NCBI RefSeq assembly: GCF_026262505.1 | Contig: NC_067208.1 | Location: forward strand, 18,299,962-18,363,961 | Source of the DNA: Trichomonas vaginalis G3 | Lineage: Eukaryota > Parabasalia > Trichomonadida > Trichomonadidae | Reading direction: 5' to 3' | DNA: 64,000 nt | Shown: positions 37,495 to 48,683 of the stretch, piece by piece | Layout of the letters: the number at the start of each line of letters is the position of its first letter | How positions within the stretch are numbered: the stretch's first letter is position 1 | The notes under the pieces: generated by a model | What the model was told of the DNA's origin: nothing | The model's database searches: none | What the model saw: only the letters and a program-made list of their open reading frames with translations | Position numbers and translations under genes: made by a program

Positions 37495-38248
37495 CTTAAA
37501 ATTGCTCACGCGATAATCAAAATTGCAAACTCCGCTCTCAAATCATTTCTAACATAATCTTGTTAGAAAGACATTGCTTGTTTTAAATCACTGCTTTTGA
37601 TAATTTTATATCAATTTGATAAAATTAAATAAATTGAAAGCTAAATAATTGATATTTCAAATGGATTCAAATAAGTAATGCCGAGTTTGTTTAGTAATAT
37701 AGACATTAGGGGTAATATCAAATGCTTAACTAATTAATTTTTGTTGTTATAAAACGAATTATTCTGAAATAATTTGTGAGAGAAAATTCTAGGGTTGTCA
37801 GATTCCGGACGATAGGTGTCTTGGAAGATTTGCCTGGTGTCATCATAGTGTCTTTAAATCAAAAATTTTAGTTTGGAGTTAGTTATACTGATTTTTCAGT
37901 AAAAAACATTTCTAAAACAAGAAAATAAAACGATAAAATATTTATATTTTATATAAGGATCTTATATATTTAAAATAAATATCATTTTATTTTTTTTCAT
38001 TGGTGTCTGTCAAACCATAATACACTATTCAAAAATTCAATGTGTCTTGCGGTTTCAAAAGACACCTTGAAATTGAACGATAGCACAGACACTATTGAAT
38101 TTTACCCATTTTATTTAGTTTTTACCCTTTTTATTTTTACGAATTAATGACTGAAACAGCCGTTTTGCTATGACCTCAATCACTTTTATTTATTATTTTA
38201 AATATTATTTAATTTTATTATTTGAATAGGCCAACTTATATTTGAGAA
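37495..38248. other. Intergenic host DNA before Polinton copy 2
   Basis: It contains the subtilase promoter and about 700 bases of AT-rich sequence. A segment around 37990-38100 has tggtgtctgtcaaacc and tagcacagacactattgaat, weakly similar in reverse, but no clear element. No ORF of interest was found. Confidence 0.55.
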
Positions 38249-38254
38249 GTGTTA
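38249..38254. repeat. Target-site duplication GTGTTA, left
   Basis: GTGTTA directly precedes the poly-A start of copy 2 and recurs at 62930-62935 directly after its poly-T end. Six bases fits Polinton integration (5-6 bp). The last A could belong to the poly-A, giving 5 bp. Confidence 0.85.
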
Positions 38255-38272
38255 AAAAAAAAAAAAAAAAAA

Positions 38273-38345
38273 GGTAGTGGGGCTTCCAGGCACTTCGTGC
38301 CCTCTAGCCCCGAAGATGTTTAGTATAAATGAAGTTTTTATTCGG
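38273..38345. repeat. Left terminal inverted repeat of copy 2
   Basis: GGTAGTGGGGCTTCCAGGCA... through GTATAAATGAAGTTTTTATT. The hairpin at 38279-38311 has outer GGGGCT/AGCCCC and inner GGCAC-TTC-GTGCC. It matches the right end near 62773-62905 in reverse. Confidence 0.88.
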
Positions 38346-38532
38346 AAAATTGTTAGTCTTCTGGTGTGAATTCGGAGGACTCTTCTTCTTCCTCCATTGC
38401 TTCTGGGAAGAAGCCTTCTTCTGGGTCGAAAACATTATATAATGTGTCGCTTTTCACAAATTATATATGTTTTCATGTTTTGTCACTTTTCTGTCACTTT
38501 TCAGGAAAAAACATTTTTATTATATATATAAA
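38346..38532. other. Subterminal region of copy 2, left side
   Basis: A non-coding or weakly coding tract matching 28275-28447 of copy 1 in reverse, with the aaaacatgaaaacatatata tract and paired gtcacttttctgtcac repeats upstream of the methyltransferase. Probable promoter. Confidence 0.5.
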
Positions 38533-39330
38533 ATGAATTTTACAAAACCACCGTTACCCTTCTTTGGAAATAAGAGTAGATGTAAAGATATTCTATTGAG
38601 AGAACTTAAGAAACTACCGAATGGTCTAACATTTGTAGACTTGTTCGGTGGAAGTTTCTATATATCTCATTTGTGCCATACAATATTTCCTGACTCAAAG
38701 ATTATATGCAATGACTTCGACAACTATATGAACCGTCTCAAACATATACCAGACACAAACAAAATATTGAAAGAGTTAAAAGAAAAGATACCTATAGGTA
38801 AGATGGAACGTATACCATTAGATAAGAAAAATACTGTCAGAGAGGTTTTGAAAAAGGCAGAGTATATTGACTGGGATAGTATATCTGCTAGACTATTATA
38901 TAGTGGTGCTATAAGAGTTCATGACATTGAAACACTTATGTCAAAAGTTTTATATCTTAACTATACAAATGTTTTCAAAGAGAACATAGAAAAATATATT
39001 GAGGGTATAGAGTTTGTGAGATGTCATTGGACAGAGTTGTATGAAAAATATAAAGACAAGGAAAATGTTTTCTTTATAGTGGACCCGCCGTTCTATAACA
39101 CATGGGATTTTCAATACCAAGTAGACTGGACTTTGAGAGACTCTTTAGAAACTTTAGACGTTTTACATAACCATCCATGCTTTTACTTTACATCCGATAA
39201 AAGTGGTTTGGAAAGTGTCATGAGATGGTTAGAGGACATACATGACTATGAGTTTAGATATGACAAGATAGAATATGAGAGAGGTCCTATAAACTGGAGA
39301 AAGTGTCATAACAAAGAAATTTTATTGTAA
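38533..39330 (+). CDS. D12-class N6-adenine DNA methyltransferase, copy 2
   Basis: The ATG at 38533 opens MNFTKPPLPFFGNKSRCKDI; 265 residues. The same motifs as the copy 1 enzyme are present: PPLPFFGN, FVDLFGGSFY and DPPFYN. A longer upstream frame to 38467 was rejected because it reads through the promoter tract. It differs from copy 1 at a handful of residues, so both look capable of folding. The 43-residue membrane protein gene follows after 4 bases. Confidence 0.87.
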   Translation: MNFTKPPLPFFGNKSRCKDILLRELKKLPNGLTFVDLFGGSFYISHLCHTIFPDSKIICNDFDNYMNRLKHIPDTNKILKELKEKIPIGKMERIPLDKKNTVREVLKKAEYIDWDSISARLLYSGAIRVHDIETLMSKVLYLNYTNVFKENIEKYIEGIEFVRCHWTELYEKYKDKENVFFIVDPPFYNTWDFQYQVDWTLRDSLETLDVLHNHPCFYFTSDKSGLESVMRWLEDIHDYEFRYDKIEYERGPINWRKCHNKEILL

Positions 39331-39334
39331 GTAA

Positions 39335-39466
39335 ATGTGGTTTGAAATAGGACTACTTGTTTTAGGTTTTTTCCATTGTGTCATTTACTTATTTGACGTG
39401 GCAGAAAGATATAGAGAATATGAAGATGAACCAATGCCTGCAAATGTTCAGTATATGTACTCGTAA
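39335..39466 (+). CDS. 43-residue single-span membrane protein, copy 2
   Basis: MWFEIGLLVLGFFHCVIYLF followed by an acidic tail, as in copy 1 (27340-27471). Conservation of such a short frame in both elements supports it as a gene. The function is unknown. Confidence 0.65.
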   Translation: MWFEIGLLVLGFFHCVIYLFDVAERYREYEDEPMPANVQYMYS

Positions 39467-39489
39467 GAGATATTTTTATCTAATATTAA

Positions 39490-39850
39490 ATGGACGCACA
39501 GAACTTAGCGAATGCACAGCAACCTGGACAACCAAACCCAGAGAATATTCCAAATGAAGTTAGAATACAAACTGCAATGGCAAACTATGGTCAAGTGCCA
39601 ACAGATGTACAAATGCAAACTGCCATGTCAAATGACGCTGCGTTAGGTTTGCCACCATGGTATGCAAATATGAGATGGAAAGAGTTTTATACAAACCCTG
39701 AAGTGGGATATAAACAACTTTATGCAGATGACGCGAACACAGGAGTTGACCCAGAATATGTTTTCTACCAGAGGAGAAAGAATGTATGAGCTCCAGTTAA
39801 AGAATGCTATGGAACTCAGAAGGAAACGTAAGAGACTAGGCGGACATTAG
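39490..39850 (+). pseudogene. Ala/Asn/Gln-rich small virion-like protein, copy 2
   Basis: Counterpart of 26955-27316, with the same MDAQNLANAQQPGQPNPENI start, PPWYANMRWKEFY core and basic end. About one break. Confidence 0.55.
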
Positions 39851-39868
39851 ATTTTTACATATAGTAAA

Positions 39869-40111
39869 ATGGGTTTCTTCAGTAAGATAGGAAACTTCTT
39901 TCGAAATGTTGGAAGAGGTATATGGAATGGAATAAAAACCGTAGGAAGAGGAATTTGGAACGGAGTCAAAAATATTGGTAAAAGAGTAGGTCAGTTTGTT
40001 GGTATTATACCTAAAGACCCTGAACCAGAAGAACAAGCTCCTGTTATACAACAGCCTGAACCTGCACCACAGTCTAGTTGGCAACCAAATCCAACACCTC
40101 AACCGTATTAA
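39869..40111 (+). CDS. 80-residue Met-Gly amphipathic protein
   Basis: The ATG at 39869 opens MGFFSKIGNFFRNVGRGIWN. It has two tandem 11-residue repeats, RGIWNGIKTVG and RGIWNGVKNIG, with Lys/Arg on one face and Trp/Ile on the other. A Pro/Gln tail follows (PEPAPQSSWQPNPTPQPY). The cationic amphipathic repeats resemble membrane-disrupting or DNA-condensing viral peptides such as adenovirus pX or VI; this is a composition-based inference. It pairs with the similar but longer gene at 43228. Confidence 0.7.
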   Translation: MGFFSKIGNFFRNVGRGIWNGIKTVGRGIWNGVKNIGKRVGQFVGIIPKDPEPEEQAPVIQQPEPAPQSSWQPNPTPQPY

Positions 40112-40115
40112 AAAA

Positions 40116-40963
40116 TTATATTTTTACCGTTCGATAGTAGTTGTATATGAAACTAAGTTCTAAGTAAAACGCATGGTATAATGGAATTATTCTTTTTCTT
40201 CCATCTGTAGTAAACCATACTTGAAAGTCTGAAATACTTCCACTTGGTGGTTCGTATAACTTTGTAGGTTTTTCGTAAAAGTCATTTGCCAAGCATAAGA
40301 AAGAGTTTTGAGCGCCAGAAAATGAAGCATGAACAATAATAGCAGCTGGGTCGAAAACATCTTTAAATAAATATGGTTCATCTCTTGCATATCGACTGTA
40401 AATATTTGCTAAAGGAAGTTCGACTTTCTGATTTAACATTCTTTGCAAATAATACCATGACATTGCAGTGAATTCTGTATATATTTGTTCGTCTTTCTTT
40501 GGATTGTCTTCGTAGATTTGAAATGACACTTGTGAATTTTGTTTGTCATATACAATTCTCACATAAAGTGTGCTCTCGGTATTTGCATATTCATCAGCAT
40601 ATTTTGCATAACATGAATTTATTTTATCTTCTATATTTTTTAACGCAGTCTGTAGAGAAGATGAAAGGTCAACTTGTATTAGCTCAATTTCTTCCCACAT
40701 TTTTCGTTTCCCTTCAGATATATAATCTATATGAAACCTTACAATAAATGGAAAACTTTTATCTTCTACAGACACAAACTTCATTCTACGAAAGCCAATA
40801 GCTTTTGTGACAGATGGGTCTCTTACCATCTTAATGGGTAGTCAAAACGATAGCCTTCATGCTTTACGGTCTCTGTCTCAAACTTTTGACCGACATTAGT
40901 AAAAAGTTCATCTAATGGTTTAGTTGTAGCAACTCTTGAATTTTCTTTTTCTATTGGAAGCAT
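40116..40963 (-). pseudogene. Putative minor capsid/virion protein region, copy 2
   Basis: Counterpart of 25842-26688, divergent from the fibre gene. It shows AAIIVHASFSGAQNSFLCLA and SISDFQVWFTTDGRKRIIPL. About one or two breaks. The beta-rich C-terminus suits a virion surface protein. Confidence 0.55.
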
Positions 40964-40981
40964 ATTTTATCTAGAATAAAA

Positions 40982-42256
40982 ATGTCAAATGAAACAGCGT
41001 CTATGAGAGAAATACAACACAACCGACAACTCATTATGCAAGCTCTAAATAAGAACACAACAAACTTTTCAAACTATTCTAAGATATCTGAGTCATTGAA
41101 AGAAGGAAACTTAAAACTGACATTAAACCCAATGACAGATGAGTTTCTGTTTCAAGACAATAAGAACCATACTGTTGTATAAATCCAACAAAAGAACTTT
41201 AAACGAGAAACCTATATGAACTTCTTTTGAAAGCAGATATTGACAACAAAGCTGACAAAGAGTATGTCATTGAAAAAGTTCAAGAAGAACATGACAGAGC
41301 AGATGCAACATATGCAACAAAAGAGGATGTTGAAAAGAAAGCTAAAAGAGTATGTTGACGATGAGTTAGCATATCTGGCTAGTGGTTAGTGAAGAAGGCA
41401 GATAAGGAATATGTGGATGAAAAAGACAATGAAATTAAAAAAGGGTTGAATGGTATAATGAACGGACATCGAAGATTTTAAAGGTAAAGCCAATACAGGT
41501 GGGTTTCAGGATGTTTAGACCTTAAAGCCGACAAAGAAACTGTAGATATGTTGGCACAAACGGTTTCAAGTCATACCAGAGGTTTAATGGAAGATGGACA
41601 ACAGTTGAAAGAGCTTGAGAAAGGTGTTACAGAGTTAAGGAATACAAAAGCAGACTCGACATGGATAAAAGGATATGTAGATGCAACAAAAGAACGTATT
41701 TTCGCATGGACAGAAGGAACATACCCACAAAAATATCATAGACATAGCATCTCTGACGTAAATGAACTTGAAGAAAAGTTATATAAAAAAGCAGACAAAA
41801 CAGAGCTTCAAACATTAAAGACAGAAATACTTCAAACAGTATATCCTATAGGTTCTATTTATACGTCAATGAACTCTACCAGACCAGAAGTAGTACTTGG
41901 TTTTGGAACTTGGACTCAAATAGTCGACAGGTTTTTGTATTGTGCAAACTCTTCAAAGGAAACAGGTGGAAGTAAAACGATTTCAGGTGAAAATTTACCT
42001 GCACACAGTCACTACATAAATTTAAGTACATCTGAAGCAGGTTGGCATAAGCATAGATTTGGGATTGGTCAGGAATGACAAAAGGTAAAGGATATGATGT
42101 TAAAGACGACGTTAAGTTTGCTATAAATTGTTACTGGAGTGACACTCAGGAGGAGGAAGCCATACACATCGCGTTTCAGGTATACGCAAACAACGGGAAA
42201 GTAAAGACTACATGCCACCTTACATGACAGTTTACGCATGGTATAGAAATGCTTAG
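40982..42256 (+). pseudogene. Phage-like tail-fibre protein region, copy 2, broken
   Basis: It has the same attachment domain and collar end (YPIGSIYTSMNSTRPEVVLG, GGSKTISGENLPAHSH) as the whole gene at 24415-25824. The central KADK repeat region differs in both length and sequence, as in phage fibres, where shafts vary. Several breaks. Confidence 0.8.
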
Positions 42257-43210
42257 TCGTCATTTTCAACTTCTTTAGCATATTCGTCAGGAGTTGTCTT
42301 ATATTTGTTAGGAACTGTCTTTGAAAGTATACCACCTTGAACTTTGACAAGTTTGAAACGAGGTCTGACAATAGTAGTTTTATCTTCTGCTTGCAGTCTG
42401 TACATTTTGCCATGTTTGCCTAAAACTTCATAATATTCTCTTGTATACTTTCTTCTATTTTTACGAACACGAATGAGTACCTGTCGAGTTCCCATTGTTG
42501 TCATAGTCAATAGTATTTTCATATGGGTCGCGTTTAGGTATTTCTATTTTTACTTTGTCACCTTTCTTAAGTTTGAAGCCTGGCATTCTTTCTTGTTTGT
42601 CTCTTTTGACTAAACTATTAAATATATAGTCTTTCTCTAAGTCGGGGTTGTTTTTCATTTCTTCGGGGGAGTGGTTTCCCAAACCTTTTTGTTTACGGCT
42701 ATTGTAAATATTTAAAACTTGTCTCATCTTTGCCATGGAGAAGTGTCTATATTTGTCGTCATATGACATTTCATCTACCTCACCACCTTGTGGTTGGTTT
42801 AAGTCTCTTAAGATTTTTATACAACTGTCAATGACACCAAGAGCAGAATGGTTTTGGTCGACAATGAAATATTGGTTTACATTTTTTGAACGCAGATAGT
42901 TTTTAATATCGTCTGATTTGAAAGAACTTTCACAGTCAGATGTCAGTTTTGTTGGATGGTATTTGTCAACGAATATTGTCAAAGCAGTTTTCACATCTAA
43001 AATATTTTTGGACTGTAATGGTATGGCTTCACAGTATCTTGTGTTTTGACCGACAAATATTAGCCAGTATGGTGGTCCATCTTCTCTATACCTCGGAATG
43101 TTTTCCAAGATATCCATAAACCAAGCATTTGGTGTTGAACTAAAGATTTTTATCATGAGTGCTTTCTTTGTTGCCTTAGAAACATAGGGGTCCTTGTTTG
43201 GATTCGTCAT
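42253..43210 (-). pseudogene. Polinton integrase region, copy 2, broken
   Basis: The ATG at 43210 opens MTNPNKDPYVSKATKKALMI; the same catalytic segments as copy 1 are present. About one or two breaks. It converges on the fibre gene with a 4-base overlap, as in copy 1. Confidence 0.9.
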
Positions 43211-43227
43211 TTTTTACCCTATAAGAA

Positions 43228-43628
43228 ATGGGTTTATTTGGCGCATTAGCAGGAGTTGCATCCAGATTTTTGCCCGCAGTGGGAACAATAGCCAGAGGTG
43301 CATTTGGAATTGGAAGGAAGATTTTGAGTACATTAGGTATACTTAAAGAGAAAGCACAACCTATTATACAAACTGTACAGAAAGGTTGGGAGGTAGCACG
43401 AGATGCAGCAAATCTTATTCCAAATCCTGAAACAAGAGGAAAAGTTCAAGGATGGATGGACAATGTAGGAAGACAAGCAGGAAACTACTATAACAAAGCA
43501 AATGACTACTATAACCAAGCAGGCACTATATGGACCAAGGTGAAAGATTCTTTAACAGAGGATATAACCATGCACAACAGTGGGTAAACAACAACCAACC
43601 GCAACCGCCTCAAACGTGGGGAATGTAA
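43228..43628 (+). pseudogene. Met-Gly amphipathic protein, copy 2
   Basis: Counterpart of 23030-23443, MGLFGALAGVASRFLPAVG start, divergent from the integrase by 17 bases. Slightly broken near its C-terminal part. Confidence 0.65.
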
Positions 43629-43647
43629 ATTTTTTTACTGAGATGAA

Positions 43648-43803
43648 ATGAACAATACAGCATTGAGACAAATGGGTTCAAGATGGATTTGTCGACTTCC
43701 AGCAGTTACACAACCACGTGTTTGTCAAGTTCTTCCTATACCTCAGGAAGTTTTAGACCGACTTAAAAAACCTAAACAACCAGTTGAAAACAAACCAAAC
43801 TAA
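43648..43803 (+). CDS. 51-residue Pro/Arg small protein
   Basis: The ATG at 43648 opens MNNTALRQMGSRWICRLPAV. It contains TQPRVCQVLPIPQEVLDRLK and ends QPVENKPN. It is preceded by ttttttactgagatgaa, the same leader as the genes at 43823 and in copy 1. It is below the usual size cut-offs, but the shared leader and the homologous locus in copy 1 support it. The function is unknown. Confidence 0.6.
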   Translation: MNNTALRQMGSRWICRLPAVTQPRVCQVLPIPQEVLDRLKKPKQPVENKPN

Positions 43804-43822
43804 AATTTTTTACTGAGATGAA

Positions 43823-44405
43823 ATGACCGAAGAAGTTGAAACGGTAGATTTGACACCACAAACAAAAAGTTCAGAACCATTGTCAAAACCTGTCAAAGAA
43901 CTTACAGATGAAGAGAAAAATTCAATAATAGAAAGTGCCAGGTCTGGAAATACAAACCCTAACTACAAAGTCACTTTTCATAGAAATGGAACGGCTAGTA
44001 TCTCAAAAAAGAAACAGACTCTCACAAATAAAATATTGAAGTCTGAAGGAGCTTTCGAGACAACAGATGGAAAAGTTTACTTCACTGACCAACAGTTCAT
44101 TATAGAACATCTCATTGACTTAGAGTCGAAATATTCTAAACTTTACAACAAACACAAAAAGTTGAAAGGAAAACAAAAACAAATGGCATATGATATTTAT
44201 GAAGATGTTGACGACACAACCATACCTGCAAGTGAGGTAAAGTCAGAGGAACCGAAAAGTGACGAAAAACCGATAGAAGAAGAAGCCAAAAACTGAAGAT
44301 AAACCAAAACCAAAGTTTAGTTTCCAAACTAAACCAAGTCAACCTTCATTAGCTGGTATGGGTTGGCGTCAAAGACTTATGGCAGCAGGCGGTTATGTAA
44401 AGTAA
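43823..44405 (+). pseudogene. Charged virion-like protein region, copy 2
   Basis: Counterpart of 22272-22853, MTEEVETVDLTPQTKSSEPL start, same helical core and MGWRQRLMAAGGYVK ending. About one break. Confidence 0.6.
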
Positions 44406-44435
44406 AGAAAAAAATATTTTTTTATTTTTATAAAA

Positions 44436-46590
44436 ATGCCCCCATATAGAATGGATAGAAAATCTGCTAGAATAAAAGCAGAGTTAGAAAGATATGGTTG
44501 GAAAGTTTCGAAGAATTTTAAATATAGGAAGGGAAGACCCATAAAAGTCTATGACAAATTGTCTGGTCTTCGCTATGAAATGGACTTGGAAACAGCACGC
44601 GCAAATTATCCAAACAGACTAGAGAGGTTAGAAGAAGAACGTCTTATGGACATGCCTTTCGATGTTAGTGAACCTCAAGTTGAAGGACACGACGGCTTTG
44701 CCAGATTCTACTGGAAACATGACGAACAATTGCATCCTTTGAGAAGGAAAAAAGGAAAAGGTGAAGACGCACATGCTCCCATGGAAAGAACAAGATATGC
44801 ATATGAAAAGTATCGTGAAGTTAGAAGTCAAATTACATCTGGTCGAACCTTTACAGTAAACTTTGACGAAGGAAAGAACAAAGAAGGCTTCATGGGAGTA
44901 CTTGCTGCCATACAAGACGGAAATAAGAAAGGATACAATCTCAGACTAACCATAACAGATTTGGACGGTCATTTACTATGCACATGGCAATGTCACAACA
45001 GCTGCAATGCTTCTTGACGCTTTCAAGACTACAAAGAGAGAACAAATGGTTGACTCCGACTCAGACATTTTGAATGCAATTGAAGGAATTGCAAGTGTAA
45101 AAGTTCGAATGGTACCAACCTAACCCTCAAGCAGTCAGACAACATGCTGGATACTTCCCGTTCATAAATAAGTCTGACATTGACTTGACAAGGTATGGAA
45201 TTTACAATTCAATTGAAACAATTGTCAATGAACCTTGTATTCTTACATGTCTCAGGAACTCTGGTCTTGTTACAGATGAGAAGATGAAGTATCTTGAGTC
45301 ATGTGTGAAGACAAGGTACATTCTCAGAGGTCAATTGGCAAAAATTGCACCGTTGGCAAATGTCAATATCCGAGTCAACATACCTACAGCTAAAGGTTCT
45401 TCACATGACGACTATGTTGTTGACAAAGACTTACCATGGTTGAAGATTGTAATTGTCCACAACCACTTCATGTTGAACGAAAGTCTTACAAACCCATTGT
45501 TCGGAAAAGGCAAGTGCAACATTGTCAGAGCTGTAAACATTCTTTTCGAGAAAGGTTTGTTGGAACCAATTCCAGATGACAAGCTGACAGAAACTTTTGT
45601 ACCAAAAGACGAAACAAACTTTTCATTGTTAGCAAGACCAAAAGTTGTTCCAGACAAAGTTCTAGTACACAAAAGAAGTACACAGTTCCAAAAGGAGTTG
45701 GATTGTTCGGATACCAACCTGAACCAGAAGAACTTCCAATGAGGTTGCAAGAACTTCAAGATGCTATAAACAAACTTCCATTGAGACATCCAATTGACGT
45801 CAAATTGTATTGGAGAGCATCTGAGTTAGGTCAGAAGGTTTTATATGAAACAGGTTGCTTCGACGATGTTTATGAGATAACAGGAGAAGTTTCTCAGAAG
45901 ATAAGAGACTCACTTGAATTTCCACGAACTGGACCCATTGGTTGCGACAAGTTCGACTCAGATGAAAAGATATACTATGTCGACCTTAACGCTGCGTACA
46001 TGAGGTTCGTCCAATATATCCCGACTGGAATTCCAAACGAAGATGGTGAGTTCCCAGGAAGGAACTATACAGTTGGAAAAGTCATACAACAACTGTATGA
46101 TATTAGGAAAGCTTCAAACCCCAAACTTGCAATGACACTCAAATTGCTTATGAATTCGACATGGGGATATTCCATTAAGAAACCTCAAGAGATGAAGAGT
46201 AAACATTATGAGAAGGTCGACAACTTTGTTGAAAGGTTTTCTCCTTTTGTTTTGAAGTACGAATTCACTCAAGGTCAAAGTGGCTTAGTAACCACATTAA
46301 AACCTATTGTCGAACATTGGTCTTACCCTCAGTTCGCAAAGGCAGTCCTTGACAACTACAACAAATTCTTCTCCGAAGTCAAATCCAAAGTGAAGGTTTA
46401 CTATGAGAACATTGACGCACTCATGACGAACGAAGAAGGCTATAACAAACTCATTGAAATGGGAATGGTCGGTGAAAAGATGGGTCAATTCAAATTGGAC
46501 AAAATTTTCACCGAAGTTCATGTCCTCTCCAAGCGTAAGTACTGGGGCATACTTGAAGACGGCACAGAAATAAAACATTGCATGAAATAA
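44436..46590 (+). pseudogene. Protein-primed DNA polymerase B region, copy 2, broken
   Basis: MPPYRMDRKSARIKAELERY start and the same palm segments (YYVDLNAAYMRFVQYIPTG, KLLMNSTWGYS). A few breaks in the first half; the palm half is one long open stretch. It diverges little from the whole copy at 20087-22240. Confidence 0.9.
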
Positions 46591-46597
46591 AAAATTT

Positions 46598-46705
46598 TTA
46601 TTCGAATTTGAATCGGACAGGTCGAGTTACACCATTCTTGGTCTCAAACTCATATATAACCTGTTTGTTTGTATTTTCGTCGACTATGGCACGAGACACG
46701 AACAT
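46598..46705 (-). CDS. 35-residue micro-ORF
   Basis: The ATG at 46705 opens MFVSRAIVDENTNKQVIYEF, matching the start of the copy 1 ORF at 19928. It ends just before the PolB stop rather than running antisense through it. It is divergent from 46735. The function is unknown and coding is uncertain at this length. Confidence 0.45.
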   Translation of the reverse strand: MFVSRAIVDENTNKQVIYEFETKNGVTRPVRFKFE

Positions 46706-46734
46706 TGACCAAACGGACAAAAAGTGTCATTTCA

Positions 46735-46995
46735 GATGGTCCGCAGCCAATCGCATTCGAGCACTTCGAAGAAGCCTTACGTTCCAAGGGAGAGGGTGTC
46801 TGGTGCAAGGCAGAGGTCATGAACTCTACGAGCAGTACATCCTCAATGCCTGGGAGGACAAATCGTCCTTGGATTGGCAATTCTACCAACTCCTCTGGGA
46901 CGACCTCCTACGCAACTGGGATGACGAAAGAGTCCAATTCAGAGGTCAGGAACTACTTGTCCAAATTCCTTAATTTAAGCTACTTAACTAAATAA
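46735..46995 (+). pseudogene. Counterpart of the 87-residue small protein
   Basis: It aligns with 19634-19897 (PIAFEHFEEALRSKGEGVWC). Broken, with about two or three breaks. Confidence 0.55.
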
Positions 46996-47044
46996 ACACC
47001 TAAATTTACTCGGGGTTTCCCCCTAAAATAAAATTTTTTTACTC

Positions 47045-47731
47045 TTAGAACCACTCGAGGTTCTCCTTACGGTTGTTGAGCTTGTCACCGTCAATGTGTC
47101 TGACCTTCGTCTTCTTGTTTGGATTTGGAACCCATTGAATTGCGACAAGCTTGCCCATGGAGATTGAACGCGATTCCGAAGGGTAAGGTTCAAGTGTCCC
47201 AAGTTGTTGAGGACTGGGGTAAGAACCTTGCCTGTCTCCTTGTTGCGGATTTGGTATGGGTAGGGTTGGGAAATTTCGTAAGTCATCGGCAACAAGGGTT
47301 GCCCAAACTTCCTCTTCTTCGTGTTTCTCTTCTTCTCTTCTCTTCCTCTTCTTCTCTTCTTCCTCGACAATTCCTTCTTCAATTCTGTGTTCACGAAGTA
47401 CGGTGTTGGAGGTTCTGTCCTTTCCGAGTACCTTCCAGATGGCGTCTATCTCTTCGAAGAAACGGTAGATGAGTCTGGCAAGGTCTCGGTTCTCTCTCGC
47501 GTAAATGCGCAAGGTTTCCGTCAAATCATTCAGGCATTTCTCATTGGAAGCTTGGTTCATGAGGAACTCACCTTTAAGCTTCATCTCTTCCATAAGACTA
47601 CTTTGGAGAGTCTTAACGGTGTTTGTCAGATGAGCTTTCAAATTCAAAATTTGAATTTGAACTGGGCGCTTGTCTGGCAACATTGAAAGGACATCTGCCA
47701 TTGTGTTCGGCTTCGGTGCTTGTTCGGACAT
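47045..47731 (-). pseudogene. Coiled-coil NUMOD4/HNH-like protein region, copy 2
   Basis: Counterpart of 18865-19584: same N-terminal helical region, a shorter and more mixed Glu/Lys tract, and the HNH end VRHIDGDKLNNRKENLEWF. Broken, with about three breaks around and after the low-complexity tract. Confidence 0.7.
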
Positions 47732-47763
47732 CGAAAAAATGAAGTGGTTTGAGAATGACGGTT

Positions 47764-48348
47764 TTACTTCAAAAAGCTTGTTATGACGGTTAAGTCATAC
47801 AACAAGTTTAAAATAATATCTTGTTCTTCTTCTGAACGTTTGTTGTCTCTTCCGATAAAAGTTTCGAACATGAGAACCAAAAAACGTTTTTTGAGATTGC
47901 GGAAGAGTTCAGGCAAACGTTCATATTCTGGATATGTTGGGAGCAGTTCAAAACATCTGAGCTGACTTTCGGACAAAATTGGGACAATGTCAGAAAATTC
48001 ATCTTTGGTCGGACTGCTTGAAGGTAAGTCCCTTACATGTAAGTAGCTCTGGTAAAGTCTTCTCATTTCTGCTAACTTTTGGAGTATAGCTTCGTAGTTT
48101 AGAAGTTTTAATTTTAATTGTCTTATTCCACTCTTTACTTCTAAACGGTAACTATCCATGAGGTCAAGAGTAGCTTTGGTAGCTTTAAGTGGAGCTATCT
48201 GTTCCTTGACTTGTGCAATTTTGGTTGCAATTGTGGTTTGAGCTCCTTCAAGTTCGCCGTCTATGTCGTTCTCAACACCTTCAACCATAGCTTGAAACTC
48301 TTCATCGGTCCATTGAGATTGGTGTGGGACGAATTTAACTTGCTTCAT
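47764..48348 (-). CDS. 194-residue coiled-coil protein, copy 2
   Basis: The ATG at 48348, MKQVKFVPHQSQWTDEEFQ. It is whole and differs from 18248-18832 at only about five residues. The contrast with the gene on its upstream side (48684-49046), which shares only about half of its residues with copy 1, marks a sharp divergence boundary. Confidence 0.75.
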   Translation of the reverse strand: MKQVKFVPHQSQWTDEEFQAMVEGVENDIDGELEGAQTTIATKIAQVKEQIAPLKATKATLDLMDSYRLEVKSGIRQLKLKLLNYEAILQKLAEMRRLYQSYLHVRDLPSSSPTKDEFSDIVPILSESQLRCFELLPTYPEYERLPELFRNLKKRFLVLMFETFIGRDNKRSEEEQDIILNLLYDLTVITSFLK

Positions 48349-48371
48349 TCAAAAAAGAAAAAAAAATGTTT

Positions 48372-48656
48372 TTACTCAAAGCGTGCCATATAGATGGCTA
48401 TAAGAAACTTACCAGAAGGCTTCTTCTTCACATGAGTCTTCGGCAACTTGAGAGTTCTTGTTGGAGTTGGGTCTGGAATTTCAATTCTCTCTCGAGCGCA
48501 ACAACAGATGTCAGAATAACATTCCCCACTGTCTTTCTTGCCACCATAAATTGTGTATTGACCGAACTTGCATTTGCAGGAAGACCGGTCAATACAAGGT
48601 TCACAGTTGAAATAGTTGTACACAAACCTGTTGAGTACGAGTGTGAGTAAAAACAT
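48372..48656 (-). CDS. 94-residue Cys-rich protein, copy 2 only
   Basis: The ATG at 48656 opens MFLLTLVLNRFVYNYFNCEP. A short hydrophobic N-terminus, possibly a signal, leads into a Cys-rich domain (NCEPCIDRSSCKCKFG, GECYSDICCCARERIE; nine Cys in about 35 residues). A basic Pro/Thr/Lys tail follows (TRTLKLPKTHVKKKPSGK). Cys spacing suggests a small disulfide or metal-binding domain; no family is recognised. Copy 1 has only 27 bases at this place, so this gene was gained here or lost there. Confidence 0.55.
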   Translation of the reverse strand: MFLLTLVLNRFVYNYFNCEPCIDRSSCKCKFGQYTIYGGKKDSGECYSDICCCARERIEIPDPTPTRTLKLPKTHVKKKPSGKFLIAIYMARFE

Positions 48657-48683
48657 AAAAAAAGTGAAGTTAAAATGAGATGT

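Noticed and set aside
35308-37509. GTG start for the subtilase at 37509
   Set aside because: Trichomonad genes use ATG; an ATG lies five codons downstream at 37494, with the first homologous residues after it.
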